The notes under the pieces: generated by a model
The model's database searches: none
What the model was told of the DNA's origin: nothing
Seen by the model: the letters and a program-made list of their open reading frames with translations, nothing else
Shown: one piece after another, positions 7,524 through 16,290 of the stretch
Numbering within the stretch: the stretch's first letter is position 1
Layout: each line of letters opens with the position of its first letter
From: Elusimicrobium simillimum
GTDB lineage: Bacteria; Elusimicrobiota; Elusimicrobia; Elusimicrobiales; Elusimicrobiaceae
NCBI RefSeq assembly: GCF_049639735.1
Contig: NZ_JBEVVA010000003.1
Location: forward strand, 992,001-1,056,000
DNA: 64,000 nucleotides
Direction of reading: 5' to 3'
Translations under genes and position numbers: made by a program

Positions 7524-8606
7524 TTATTTCCTTTCTTTTATTTTGTTTATTATGGTTTCTATCCATTTGGCTTGCGGTATTTTGCCCGCCGCCGCGCCTT
7601 GCTCAAACCACAGGCCCTCGCCAATGCCGCCGGCTATGCCAAAATCAGCGTCGCGCGCCTCGCCGGGGCCGTTTACCACGCAGCCCATTACGGCTATTTT
7701 AAGGCCTGTTGCCTTTTTAAGCAGGTCAGCGTCAGAATATATTATTTGTTCAAGTTCTTTTACTGTTGCGCCAATATTAACCTGGCAGCGGCCGCAGGTG
7801 GGGCAGGAAATAATTTCCGGCCCAAATTCACGCAGTCCTACAGCCTTTAAAATTTCATAGGCGGTGCGTACCTGCATGGCAGGGTCTTCCGTCAGAGAAA
7901 CGCGTATTGTAGCGCCAATGCCCTTGCTAAGCAGCGTGCCAAGGGCGATGCTGCTTTTAACAGTACCCGCCAAAAAGCTGCCCGCTTCCGTCAGGCCAAT
8001 ATGCAGCGGCACGTCAGATTGTGATGCAAAAAGCTCATTAGCGGCAATTGTGCGGGGCATATCGTCCGCTTTAAGCGATACTAAAACATTTTTAAAATTA
8101 AGCTGCTCAAGGGTGTTAACCTGCTCCAACGCTTCGTCAACCATAATTTTAGCCCATTCTTGGGTGGTCAAATTAGGTTTACCCTCAAAGCTTTTAAGGT
8201 ATTTGAGCGAGCCTGAGTTAACGCCTATTCTTATGGCTACGCCGTTATCCTGCGCTGCTTTTACAACTGCTTTAACATTGTCTATCCCGCCGATATTGCC
8301 GGGATTAATGCGCACCTTATCAACGCCTTGCTTTATCGCTTCCAGCGCCAGTTTGTAATCAAAGTGAATATCCGCCACAAGAGGCGTGTTAATAGCTTTT
8401 TTAATTTGCCCAAGCGCCTGTGCGGCCGCTATATCGGGCACCGCTACACGGTTAATCTCGCAGCCGGCAGCTTCAAGGCGTAAAATTTGCGCTATGGTGG
8501 CCTCGGCGTCACGTGTGTCAGTGTTGCACATAGATTGCACGCGGACTAGGTTTTTGCCGCCTAACGTCCATTTGCCTACTTTAACTTCTCTTGTGTTTTT
8601 TATCAT
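7524..8606 (-). CDS. ispG: 4-hydroxy-3-methylbut-2-enyl diphosphate synthase
   Basis: Penultimate enzyme of the MEP isoprenoid pathway: a [4Fe-4S] enzyme converting MEcPP to HMBPP with reduced flavodoxin or ferredoxin. The 360-residue protein begins with VQSMCNTDTRD, followed by a TIM-barrel-like domain (INPGNIGG near residue 100). It ends with the iron-sulphur ligand region ISCPTCGRC near 268 and GCVVNGPGEARDADFG near 305. The length matches the short bacterial form, without the plant insert. It starts one base after the stop of the upstream membrane protein gene, so the two are tightly coupled, with rseP before them. Confidence 0.96.
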   Translation of the reverse strand: MIKNTREVKVGKWTLGGKNLVRVQSMCNTDTRDAEATIAQILRLEAAGCEINRVAVPDIAAAQALGQIKKAINTPLVADIHFDYKLALEAIKQGVDKVRINPGNIGGIDNVKAVVKAAQDNGVAIRIGVNSGSLKYLKSFEGKPNLTTQEWAKIMVDEALEQVNTLEQLNFKNVLVSLKADDMPRTIAANELFASQSDVPLHIGLTEAGSFLAGTVKSSIALGTLLSKGIGATIRVSLTEDPAMQVRTAYEILKAVGLREFGPEIISCPTCGRCQVNIGATVKELEQIIYSDADLLKKATGLKIAVMGCVVNGPGEARDADFGIAGGIGEGLWFEQGAAAGKIPQAKWIETIINKIKERK

Positions 8607-8607
8607 A

Positions 8608-9141
8608 TTAAAATTTGCTTATAATGGCCGAACCTATACCCGTAACCATCGCTTTTAAAATAGGTAAAAGTGCAATAAATAACGCCGCTAATCCAACCCA
8701 CAGCCATATTTTTTGCGCTTTTGTAAGTTTTAATTTACCGTGGAAATAATAAGAATTGTAGCCCTCTTTCTCTACCGCGTACCTGCCAATTGGCAATACC
8801 GGAATATATATAAGCACAAGATATAACGTATTGCCGTAAACTTTTGTGCCTATCCCATTCCACGTAAACATTGGTGGGGCTGATTTTACGGGTGTTAGCG
8901 CCTGCCCATCGGTTAAACCCCAGCCGTCGCGCTGTTTTTTCTTTTCCATAACATGCGCGTGCAAAGCGGTAAGATATTCTTTTTCTTCATCAGTCAGGCC
9001 GTGGTAATTAGCGTTATCTATGCCGTCAACAAGTATTGACATAGCGTTATTATAACAGTTGGCCTTTATGTTAATAAGAGCATCTTCTTGAAACTTTTCG
9101 CAAGCGGGGGAATACTTAGTTTCCTCGGTGTTTTCTTCCAT
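8608..9141 (-). CDS. membrane protein, unknown function
   Basis: 177 residues: a polar N-terminal half (about 1-90, including a helical stretch with YLTALHAHVMEKKKQ) and two hydrophobic segments at about 106-124 (YLVLIYIPVLPIGRYAV) and 147-168 (IWLWVGLAALFIALLPIL). The central NGIGTKVYGN...IPVLPIGRY pattern resembles a membrane-associated domain (NGxGTxxYG...PLxPxxxY) that I recall from scattered bacterial and eukaryotic proteins of unknown role. Only one base separates it from both rseP upstream and ispG downstream, so it is a true operon member. A role in envelope or isoprenoid metabolism is inferred from position only. Confidence 0.7.
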   Translation of the reverse strand: MEENTEETKYSPACEKFQEDALINIKANCYNNAMSILVDGIDNANYHGLTDEEKEYLTALHAHVMEKKKQRDGWGLTDGQALTPVKSAPPMFTWNGIGTKVYGNTLYLVLIYIPVLPIGRYAVEKEGYNSYYFHGKLKLTKAQKIWLWVGLAALFIALLPILKAMVTGIGSAIISKF

Positions 9142-9142
9142 A

Positions 9143-10255
9143 TTATTTACCTGTTTCCACGGTTTCTACAGCGGCCGGCTTTTCAGCCGACGCTTTAAAA
9201 AATATTCTTTTTACGTCGCCAAAAGTAGCGTATAGAACTAAAATTATAATTAGTGTAAAACCAACATTTAAAGCTTTATTTATAGCTTTTTCAGACGGTA
9301 TTTTACCTGTAATGCCTTCCCAGATAAATACCAAGGCGTAACCGCCGTCAAGTATCGGTATAGGAAAAAGGTTAAACATGCCTACCGCTAAACTGAGCAG
9401 GCCTATCAGCCACAAAAAGTACATAAGGTCAGTATGCACGGCGGTGTGGATAATATTTATGATGCCAACCGGGCCGGCCAAATCCGGCGCTTTTTTAGCG
9501 GCGAAGCTTTTGTATATGGACGAAAGCGACATATGCGTCCAGTAATAACACTGGTAAGCGCCGTCTCTGATTGCGCCTAAAGGGGTGGCTTTTTTGTATA
9601 CCTGCATCATTTGTATACCCAGCACAGCTTTACCGTCAAAATCTTTTAATGGGATTGTTACGGCGGTAATTTCCTCACCGCGCTGATAGGTTAATTTCAT
9701 GTCGGTTTTGTTAGCCGTAATAGCGTCTGTCATTTGAGCCCATGTTGTTACTGCGGTAGCGTTAATTGTTAAAATTTTGTCGCCCTCTTTCATGCCGTGT
9801 ATTGCGGCGGGGTGGCCCTGTACTACTGCGCCTACCACGGGGGGGATTTTGTTGATATCAGTTTCCGGCGTGCCCATAATTATAACCAAAAGCGTAAACA
9901 CAATAAACGCCAGCACATAGTTCATAATAGCGCCGCTTAGCACCATTAAAAGTTTTTTCCACCAGGCTTTAGAGGCAAACTCATAATCTTTAGGCGTTTC
10001 TTTGTCTTTATCCACAAACATTTCGCCCGCCGGGTTGACGTAGCCGCCAAAGGGTATCGCGCGCAGTGAATACTGTGTATGCCCTACTTTTTTTGACCAT
10101 AACAGGCGGCCGAAGCCGAAAGAAAATTCATACACTCTTATGCCTACCATACGGCAGACAATGTAGTGGCCAAACTCGTGTATAAGCACTATGGGGCTGA
10201 GCGCTACAAGTACGGCTATAAGCGTAATTACCCCGCTTGATATTGATGAAAACAT
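9143..10255 (-). CDS. rseP: site-2 intramembrane zinc metalloprotease RseP/RasP
   Basis: Cleaves transmembrane substrates such as anti-sigma factors or signal-peptide remnants in the inner membrane. The zinc motif HEFGH is at residues 26-30 in the first helix. A single PDZ domain follows (about 135-215, with AIHGMKEGDKILTINATAV), and the third ligand motif NLFPIPILDGG is near 300. Four transmembrane helices are visible. At 370 residues with one PDZ domain it resembles the Gram-positive/shorter type, where E. coli RseP has two. It sits in the usual dxr-rseP-ispG neighbourhood, but a repeat/DUF559 insertion separates it from dxr. No anti-sigma factor gene is present here. Confidence 0.95.
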   Translation of the reverse strand: MFSSISSGVITLIAVLVALSPIVLIHEFGHYIVCRMVGIRVYEFSFGFGRLLWSKKVGHTQYSLRAIPFGGYVNPAGEMFVDKDKETPKDYEFASKAWWKKLLMVLSGAIMNYVLAFIVFTLLVIIMGTPETDINKIPPVVGAVVQGHPAAIHGMKEGDKILTINATAVTTWAQMTDAITANKTDMKLTYQRGEEITAVTIPLKDFDGKAVLGIQMMQVYKKATPLGAIRDGAYQCYYWTHMSLSSIYKSFAAKKAPDLAGPVGIINIIHTAVHTDLMYFLWLIGLLSLAVGMFNLFPIPILDGGYALVFIWEGITGKIPSEKAINKALNVGFTLIIILVLYATFGDVKRIFFKASAEKPAAVETVETGK

Positions 10256-10339
10256 ATTGATAATGACTCCTTAGACTATTAATTTAAAAAACTTTTTTCT
10301 CTCCCTGCTTTTATAAGAGAAAAAATTGACTTGTTATTA

Positions 10340-10506
10340 TTTCCTCGCCCTTTTAGGGGAGAGGAAGTTTTGCCGCTTTGTTTGCTGCGTAGCAGCTTGC
10401 GGCAAAGCAGGTGAGGGTATTTTTTGCTGTTATAAGGTGAATTAGCTTACAACAAAATATTTGTGTATATCACCCTCTCCCTGCCCTCTCCCCTAAGAGG
10501 GAGAGG
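10340..10506. repeat. composite palindromic repeat (two arms, no ORF between)
   Basis: Left arm 10340-10418 (CTCGCCCTTTTAGGGGAGAGG, inner hairpin TTGCCGC...GCGGCAA, GCAGGTGAGGGT), then a spacer of about 50 bases, then a short right arm 10470-10506 (CACCCTCTCCCTGCC and hairpin). The spacer segment TATTTGTGTATATCACCCTC is nearly the same as in the elements at 22302 and 29811. This looks like an ORF-less unit lying next to DUF559 copy 2. Confidence 0.75.
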
Positions 10507-10527
10507 TAAAGACTGATAAGAATATAA

Positions 10528-10869
10528 CTACCTTAACTGATTTAATATTACTTCATAAACTGCTTCTGGATTTTTTAAAACCTCATTATTCCAAAATCTT
10601 AAAACCTTATAGTTTTCCAGTTTTAAATTCAAATCTCTTTGTTTGTCTTTTATATTTTCGCAATGCTGCCCACCGTCTATTTCTAAAATAAGACGTTTTT
10701 CTATACAAATAAAATCAGCTATGTAATTATACTTCTTTATTAAATGCTGTCTTCTGAATTTATGACCTGTTTGGGCAGCTTTTAACATGTTCCACAGTTT
10801 TCTTTCAGCAGGGGTCATATTGCGGCGGTTATACTTTATGATGTTTGAAATAAATTCTGATTCGCCCAT
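10528..10869 (-). CDS. DUF559 endonuclease-like protein, copy 2
   Basis: 113 residues, about 75% identical to copy 1 with no gaps. The same family features are present: MTPAERKLWNMLK, HKFRRQHLIKKYNYIADF, RLILEIDGGQH and RFWNNEVLKNPEAV. The predicted acidic catalytic residues are kept, so it is not an obvious relic. The start codon again directly follows a repeat arm whose GGTGAGGGTGA acts as ribosome-binding site. On the 3' side the gene is followed by the composite repeat at 10340-10506. It separates rseP from dxr, and its orientation matches the host cluster, so it need not block transcription. Confidence 0.85.
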   Translation of the reverse strand: MGESEFISNIIKYNRRNMTPAERKLWNMLKAAQTGHKFRRQHLIKKYNYIADFICIEKRLILEIDGGQHCENIKDKQRDLNLKLENYKVLRFWNNEVLKNPEAVYEVILNQLR

Positions 10870-10870
10870 A

Positions 10871-10923
10871 TATCACCCTCACCTGCTCGCATTGCTCGCT
10901 TCCTCTCCCCTAAGAGGGAGAGG
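10871..10923. repeat. palindromic repeat arm, right side of DUF559 unit 2
   Basis: Near-identical to the arm at 7464-7516: ATCACCCTCACCTGCTCGC, a short middle, GCTTCCTCTCCCC and TAAGAGGGAGAGGA. Its end forms the leader of DUF559 copy 2. It stops 9 bases from the dxr stop codon. Confidence 0.8.
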
Positions 10924-10932
10924 AGAACTTAT

Positions 10933-12120
10933 TTAAACAATAGTTTTTTTGTATAACTTGTTGTCTAATAATTCCTTTGCTTTTTCGCGCGCCCAGCCGT
11001 CTATTTCCAGCGCTTCCATCAGGCTTATTTTGCCTGTGGGCGTTTTGCATACTTTAAGCACGCTGTAAATAAGTTTGGGTATGTCCGTAAATAAAATCTT
11101 TTCTTTTAAAAAGGCGTCTACCGCTATTTCGTCCGCCGCGCTTAACGCCGCCGGTAAACCGCCGCCTTTTTGCGCGCACCACATAGCCATTTCAAGGCAG
11201 GGGAAACGCTTAAAGTCAGGCTCGGCAAATTCAAGTTTGGCCATATCAGCCACACTCATTTTTGGCACGGGGCTTGGCAGGCGTTTGGGGTACGTAATAG
11301 CGTACTGTATGGGCAAACGCATGTCGGGCAGCGACATTTGCGCAATTATACTGCCGTCGTTAAACTCTACCGCCGAGTGTATGATTGACTGCGGGTGAAT
11401 AACAATCTGTATTTTTTCAAGCGGCAAATTGAAAAGATGCATTATTTCAATAGCCTCAAAGCCTTTGTTCATTAAAGTGGCGGAGTCTATAGTAATTTTT
11501 TTGCCCATTACCCAGCGCGGGTGCGCCAGCGCATCAGCAGGCGTAACACGGCTTAAAGCGCCTTTTCTTTTAAAGAACGGCCCGCCGGAAGCTGTTAATA
11601 AAACTTTTGAAATGTCTTCCTCTTTCCTGCCTGCCGGGGTACCTTGCAAAGCCTGGAAAATGGCGCTTGGTTCAGAGTCTACCGGCAAAATTGTGGCGTT
11701 CCAGCGGTGGCATTCTTCCATAATGCTTTGGCCGGCCATAACAATAGGTTCTTTGTTGGCCAGCGCTATGGTTTTGCCGTTTTTAATAGCTGTTACCAGC
11801 GGCATAAAGCCCGCCGCGCCCACAAGGCCATTTATAATTAAATCAGCGCTTGGCAGTGATGATAAAAATATTAAAGAGTCCGCGTCCGGCGGCAAAAGTT
11901 TGGTGCCCGGGGGGACATGTTCTTTAACCTGCTGGTATGAGTCCTCATTCATAGCCACAACAAAACGGGGCTTAAATTTAAGCATTTGCTCTGTAAGCAG
12001 TTTGGCGTTTGCGTTGGCTGTAATTGCAAGTACGCTGTACTCAGGCCCCAGGCGGCTGATAACGTCCAGCGCGCTTACGCCTATAGAACCGGTTGAGCCT
12101 AAAACAACTATATTTTTCAT
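10933..12120 (-). CDS. dxr: 1-deoxy-D-xylulose 5-phosphate reductoisomerase
   Basis: Second step of the MEP pathway, NADPH-dependent conversion of DXP to MEP. The NADPH-binding GSTGSIGVSALDVI starts at residue 8. ALANKEPIVMAG lies near 120, followed by the metal/substrate region ILPVDSEPSAIFQAL (about 147-161). SGGPF and a DSATLMNKGFEAIEIMHLF motif near 215-235 are characteristic. The length of 395 is normal. Its start overlaps the cdsA stop by four bases, so it is translationally coupled to cdsA. One detail differs from most homologues: SEPSAIFQ, where SEHSAIFQ is usual. Confidence 0.95.
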   Translation of the reverse strand: MKNIVVLGSTGSIGVSALDVISRLGPEYSVLAITANANAKLLTEQMLKFKPRFVVAMNEDSYQQVKEHVPPGTKLLPPDADSLIFLSSLPSADLIINGLVGAAGFMPLVTAIKNGKTIALANKEPIVMAGQSIMEECHRWNATILPVDSEPSAIFQALQGTPAGRKEEDISKVLLTASGGPFFKRKGALSRVTPADALAHPRWVMGKKITIDSATLMNKGFEAIEIMHLFNLPLEKIQIVIHPQSIIHSAVEFNDGSIIAQMSLPDMRLPIQYAITYPKRLPSPVPKMSVADMAKLEFAEPDFKRFPCLEMAMWCAQKGGGLPAALSAADEIAVDAFLKEKILFTDIPKLIYSVLKVCKTPTGKISLMEALEIDGWAREKAKELLDNKLYKKTIV

Positions 12121-12932
12121 ATAAAAAATAATACCGTGTAATAAAATACAGGGGCAAGAAGAAGGTAAGAGTCAAACCTGTCTAAAAAACCGCCGTGGCC
12201 GGGAAGTAAGTTAGAAGAATCTTTTACGCCCGTGCTGCGTTTAATAATACTTTCCGAAAGGTCAGACACCTGGCCCACTATGGCTATAATAAGCCCTAAA
12301 ACCGCGGCCTGCCATACGGTCATAAGAGTAGGTAAAAATAAAGCTCTTAACCCTATGGCCGCCAACACGGCAAACAATGTGCCGCCCACTGCGCCTTCCC
12401 AAGATTTTTTTGGGCTGACTTCTTTGTTCATTTTATGTTTGCCAATAGCGCGGCCTACAAAATATGCCATAGAATCGCAAATCCATACTGTTATAAGCAT
12501 AAAAAGGGTAAGATATTCACCGTAGGTTGGTATGTCGCGTATGTTAATTAAATGCGCCAGCGTCCACGGCACAAAAAATACGCCAAAAAATGTGAAAGCC
12601 ACTCTTTCAAGCGAGCGGTTGGGCGTAATAACCTCAACAAACATTATTCCCAGTATTACCACGCTGATTGTAAAAGGGTACAGGTTATCAGGCAGAGCAA
12701 CCGGCACTACGCCCCTGCCCACAATAGCCACAGCGGCCATTATAATGCCAAAAAATACCAGTGAAAACAGGTGCACCGGCTTACGCCCCGCTTTCATGAT
12801 AAGCCCGTACTCATAAAGACAAAGGGCGATAACACAGCCAACAAAAGCCATGTAAACAAGACCGCCCATATGTATGGCGGCGATAATTAAAGGTATGCCT
12901 ATAACGGCTGTAATAATTCTGGGAAGTAACAT
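12117..12932 (-). CDS. cdsA: phosphatidate cytidylyltransferase
   Basis: Makes CDP-diacylglycerol from phosphatidate and CTP in the inner membrane, feeding phospholipid synthesis. The 271-residue protein has about seven to eight hydrophobic helices. Its C-terminus carries the CDP-diglyceride synthase signature, SDLSESIIKRSTGVKDSS followed by LLPGHGGFLDRFDS. KMNKEVSPKKSWEGAVGG is the conserved cytoplasmic loop upstream. It is the first gene of the cdsA-dxr coupled pair. uppS, its usual upstream neighbour, lies instead at 30 kb. Confidence 0.95.
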   Translation of the reverse strand: MLLPRIITAVIGIPLIIAAIHMGGLVYMAFVGCVIALCLYEYGLIMKAGRKPVHLFSLVFFGIIMAAVAIVGRGVVPVALPDNLYPFTISVVILGIMFVEVITPNRSLERVAFTFFGVFFVPWTLAHLINIRDIPTYGEYLTLFMLITVWICDSMAYFVGRAIGKHKMNKEVSPKKSWEGAVGGTLFAVLAAIGLRALFLPTLMTVWQAAVLGLIIAIVGQVSDLSESIIKRSTGVKDSSNLLPGHGGFLDRFDSYLLLAPVFYYTVLFFI

Positions 12933-13065
12933 ATTATAATTCTACTAAAAATTGCATTTTACGTATAGTGGCGTCCCGCATAACCTTTAAATACCCCTTT
13001 ACAAAAGTATGAATATTATTATAATAATAATTATAGGTCTTAATTTAATCAAAGGGAGACACCCA

Positions 13066-14841
13066 ATGAACACAAAAAGAAAAGTTGTCTTTTTCTTTGT
13101 AGCTTTAGCCGTTGCATATGTGGTGCAAGCGGCAGAGCCGATGAAGATGACAACCTATTACCCCACGCCGTACGCGTCGTATTCGACAGTAACTGTGGGG
13201 GAAACTAACATAGGCACAGAGAGCGGCGGCGGCGCGCTGGCCACACAAAACCTTAATGTTACCACGTTGGAAGTTGGCGGTTCTTTAACTGCTGATAATG
13301 TTACGCAGCTTAAGGCCAGAACTCTTAGAGTTGGCCCGGCGGCAAGCACATCCGGCGGTAAATTAAAAGCGTCTAAAATAAGGCTTAACGCTGATTTAGA
13401 AGCAAATAATATTGAAGCCGCGCAGGCGCATATAGTTGACACCATAGATTTTGGCGGCAAGGTATTTCCATACGCTAAAGCGGCTGTTCCGTCCGCTGAA
13501 ACTTTATCCTGGAAAGAAATTACCTTTAAAGGGCTGGACGGTAAAAAGAAGAAAGGCAAGTTCTTAGTTATAGACGTGGAAAACACCTGTTCTGAACACG
13601 CTTACGCTGTTCCATACGGCGCAACTGAAGAAATAAGCCAATACGAAATAGAAGTAGTGGCGGCCTGCCAGTTTTTAGGTTATCCCGTACCGTCTGATAT
13701 TTTTGTAACGGACGACGTTGATGTTATAGACGAAACCTTCAGATACTGCGAAGCTTTAATAGAAGCAAACCTTTGCGATGATAACGAGGAAGTGTTATAC
13801 ACCTGCGAAACTCTTGAACCGAAAAGATGTATAGACGTAATGTCAGTACCCGGCGGCACAGTAGATTTAACGGCGGAGACCGGGGAATGGAACTGGATAC
13901 CGTTTAACGGCTTCCAGGGTATAGCATTGCCCTATACTCCGGGCAAAAGGTCAGCGGCTGCGTCCACCAGCTCTGGCACAGGGTCTACCACACCTCAACT
14001 TAGAGCGGGCGGCTATACGCAGTTCCCTCCGGGTGTAGAACTTGAAATAGGCCCGGGCGGCGGCGGTATACAGGCAGTATTGCCGTGTGAATACTGGCAG
14101 GGCTGTGCATCGCGCCCTACAGAGTACGAAAGACAGCTTTGCGCCAGAATGCACAACATAATGTGCCCGACAACCTTACAGTTACCTGACACAATAAAAT
14201 TAAGAATGGTAAGCTGCTGCGATGAATATACACCGCCGGCAGGGTCAAACGTTGGCGGAGAAGAACTACTTATGTGTAAGTATGACCATTCTATAACGGT
14301 TAAAGACTGCGGTTTGGGTGAATTGCTGCCCCAGTGTGAGGACCAGGACGGTTATAATGATTACACTATTAACGAACCTGATTACTTTAGCAGCGGGGCT
14401 TGGTTCCCGGCTAACGGTTCATCTTTCAGCACTCCCGGCTATCACATAGACGTGTATGTGGACTCACATTCAGACTTAGACTGGGTTTACAGCGCCAGCG
14501 GGCCCGAGTGGCCGTTTGACAACGGCGGCAGCGAAGGGAACGTTATGTCTTATGAAAGAAGAGACCAGATAAAATCTAACCCCAAAGCATACGGCGCTTG
14601 CGGCGATGACTCATGGGTTGTGTGGACGGGCGGCCCTATGCCTACCCCCGCGCAGATAAGAAATCATTTTCAAACAGACCCTTGTGAAGACGCTACGTAT
14701 GCCGCGGGAGCCACAAGAGCGCAGTGTAAAGTGTTTTTTGAGGTTGATTTCAGTTCATATGTAAACGTAGGTGCTTTTACGTATACCTGTGATAAAAAAC
14801 CGTACTACAAAGCTTCAACTGCTTTCTGTGAATACAGATAG
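13066..14841 (+). CDS. large secreted Cys-rich protein with TYYPTPY N-terminal motif
   Basis: 591 residues from the ATG at 13066, which has AAAGGGAG 6 bases upstream. An upstream in-frame ATG at 13009 would add a low-complexity Ile run and is rejected. A signal peptide (ending VVQA) is followed by KMTTYYPTPYASYSTVTVG, a pattern I recall at the start of many surface proteins in Elusimicrobiota and Omnitrophota. Residues ~30-130 look like repeated beta-strand segments. After about 170, more than 25 cysteines suggest disulphide-rich domains. No catalytic motif is recognised. It stands alone between a divergent cdsA and a strong terminator. A cell-surface role is an inference. Confidence 0.75.
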   Translation: MNTKRKVVFFFVALAVAYVVQAAEPMKMTTYYPTPYASYSTVTVGETNIGTESGGGALATQNLNVTTLEVGGSLTADNVTQLKARTLRVGPAASTSGGKLKASKIRLNADLEANNIEAAQAHIVDTIDFGGKVFPYAKAAVPSAETLSWKEITFKGLDGKKKKGKFLVIDVENTCSEHAYAVPYGATEEISQYEIEVVAACQFLGYPVPSDIFVTDDVDVIDETFRYCEALIEANLCDDNEEVLYTCETLEPKRCIDVMSVPGGTVDLTAETGEWNWIPFNGFQGIALPYTPGKRSAAASTSSGTGSTTPQLRAGGYTQFPPGVELEIGPGGGGIQAVLPCEYWQGCASRPTEYERQLCARMHNIMCPTTLQLPDTIKLRMVSCCDEYTPPAGSNVGGEELLMCKYDHSITVKDCGLGELLPQCEDQDGYNDYTINEPDYFSSGAWFPANGSSFSTPGYHIDVYVDSHSDLDWVYSASGPEWPFDNGGSEGNVMSYERRDQIKSNPKAYGACGDDSWVVWTGGPMPTPAQIRNHFQTDPCEDATYAAGATRAQCKVFFEVDFSSYVNVGAFTYTCDKKPYYKASTAFCEYR

Positions 14842-14851
14842 TAAAAATATA

Positions 14852-14884
14852 AAAACCCCCGCTCAAAAGAGTGGGGGTTTTTTT
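14852..14884. terminator. bidirectional intrinsic terminator
   Basis: AAAACCCCCgCTC-AAAA-GAGtGGGGGTTTT stem-loop followed by T residues, 11 bases after the stop of the secreted protein and 12 bases from the convergent symporter stop. Confidence 0.9.
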
Positions 14885-14895
14885 ATAAGTAAATA

Positions 14896-16290
14896 TTATT
14901 TTTTCCACACTTGTGTGTTGGTAAGGCCTTTTATATTGGCGGGGTTAAAAACCGGCTCTTTAATGCCGTTCTTTTTTTGCGCTAAATAGTCTTGCAGCGC
15001 TGCCACGGCAAACTTGCCCAGCAGTATTATGCTGACTATGTTCATTATAGCCATTACAGCCATAAATAAGTCGGCCAGGTTCCACACTACGGCAACTTCT
15101 GTCAACGCGCCAAACATTACCATGCCTATAACTAAAACACGAAACGCCAGCATAACGTTTTTATTTTGCGTAATAAACTGTATATTGCTTTGCCCGTAAT
15201 AATAGTTGCCTATTATAGAAGTAAAAGCAAATAAAAATAAACAAAAAGTTATAAAGTATCCGCCCGCCGCGCCTATAGACTGTGTGAGCGAAAACTGCGT
15301 TAAAGCAATACCCACGGCGTCTGAACTCTGGTAGTCTGAGAGCAGCACAATAAAAGCTGTACAGGAACAAATTATAAGAGTGTCAACAAACACGCTTAAG
15401 GCTTGCACATAGCCTTGTTTAACCGGGTGCGAAACCTTGGCCGTGGCTGCCGCATTTGGGGCGGAGCCCATGCCGGCTTCGTTAGAAAATAAACCTCTGC
15501 GCGCGCCCATCATTATAGTGGCGCCAAGCGTACCGCCGGCTATATTGCGCAGGCTGAACGCCTGTGTAAAAATATCCGCTATTACAGCGGGCAGTTTATC
15601 AATATTTATGATAACCACAACCAGCGTAAGCAGTATATAGGTAATAGCGAAAAACGGCACTATCACTTGTGTAAAATGCGCTATTCTTTTAAGCCCGCCA
15701 AATATAATTATAGCCGTAATAATACACACAATTATTCCGCTTACCCATGTGCTTACAGAAAAGGAAGAGCAAAACGCCTGCGATATTGTGTTTGACTGCA
15801 CAGAGTTAAATACAAAGCCGAAAGTAAGAGATATTATAACAGCAAACGCTACGCCCAGCCATCTTTTACCCAGCCCGTACTGCATATAATACGCGGGGCC
15901 GCCGCGAAAATGTTTGCCGTCTTTTACCTTGTAAATCTGCGCCAAAGTACTTTCTACAAACGCCGAGGCCGAGCTTACAACAGCTATAGCCCACATCCAA
16001 AATATGGCGCCTGGGCCGGCCGTGGTAATGGCTATTGCCACGCCCGCTATATTACCAGTGCCAACGCGCGCCGCCGTGCTTATGGCGAACGCCTGAAAGG
16101 GGGAAATGTGGTGCTTGGTAGCTTCTTCCTCACTAGCTACAAGCAGGCGCATCATTTCACGTATATTTGTAAATTGTACGCCGCGTGTAATAAGCGTAAA
16201 GTATATACCCGCGCCCACAAGCGAAAACATTAGAATATAACCTAAAAAGTTATCGTTTATAGCTGTTATTATATTGTTTATTATTTCCAT
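14896..16290 (-). CDS. sodium:alanine symporter family (AGCS) protein
   Basis: Na+-coupled uptake of alanine or glycine across the inner membrane. Family features: an N-terminal amphipathic start, ITRGVQFTNIREMMRLL, STAARVGTGNIAGVAIAI near residue 75, GPGAIFWMWAIAVV, and MMGARRGLFSNEAGMGSAPNAAATA near 270. About 11 hydrophobic helices; 464 residues is typical. Its start overlaps the end of the dicarboxylate symporter gene by 10 bases. lysA lies before that on the same strand, so the three form one unit behind the lysA leader. Substrate choice (Ala or Gly) cannot be read from sequence. Confidence 0.92.
   Translation of the reverse strand: MEIINNIITAINDNFLGYILMFSLVGAGIYFTLITRGVQFTNIREMMRLLVASEEEATKHHISPFQAFAISTAARVGTGNIAGVAIAITTAGPGAIFWMWAIAVVSSASAFVESTLAQIYKVKDGKHFRGGPAYYMQYGLGKRWLGVAFAVIISLTFGFVFNSVQSNTISQAFCSSFSVSTWVSGIIVCIITAIIIFGGLKRIAHFTQVIVPFFAITYILLTLVVVIINIDKLPAVIADIFTQAFSLRNIAGGTLGATIMMGARRGLFSNEAGMGSAPNAAATAKVSHPVKQGYVQALSVFVDTLIICSCTAFIVLLSDYQSSDAVGIALTQFSLTQSIGAAGGYFITFCLFLFAFTSIIGNYYYGQSNIQFITQNKNVMLAFRVLVIGMVMFGALTEVAVVWNLADLFMAVMAIMNIVSIILLGKFAVAALQDYLAQKKNGIKEPVFNPANIKGLTNTQVWKK

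Noticed and set aside
7864..8358. 164-codon plus-strand ORF inside ispG
   Set aside because: Antisense to conserved ispG coding sequence, Ser/Leu-rich composition typical of mirror reading frames.
7041..10923. CRISPR array
   Set aside because: The repeats are palindromic arms at irregular distances flanking genes, without regular spacers, and no cas genes occur.
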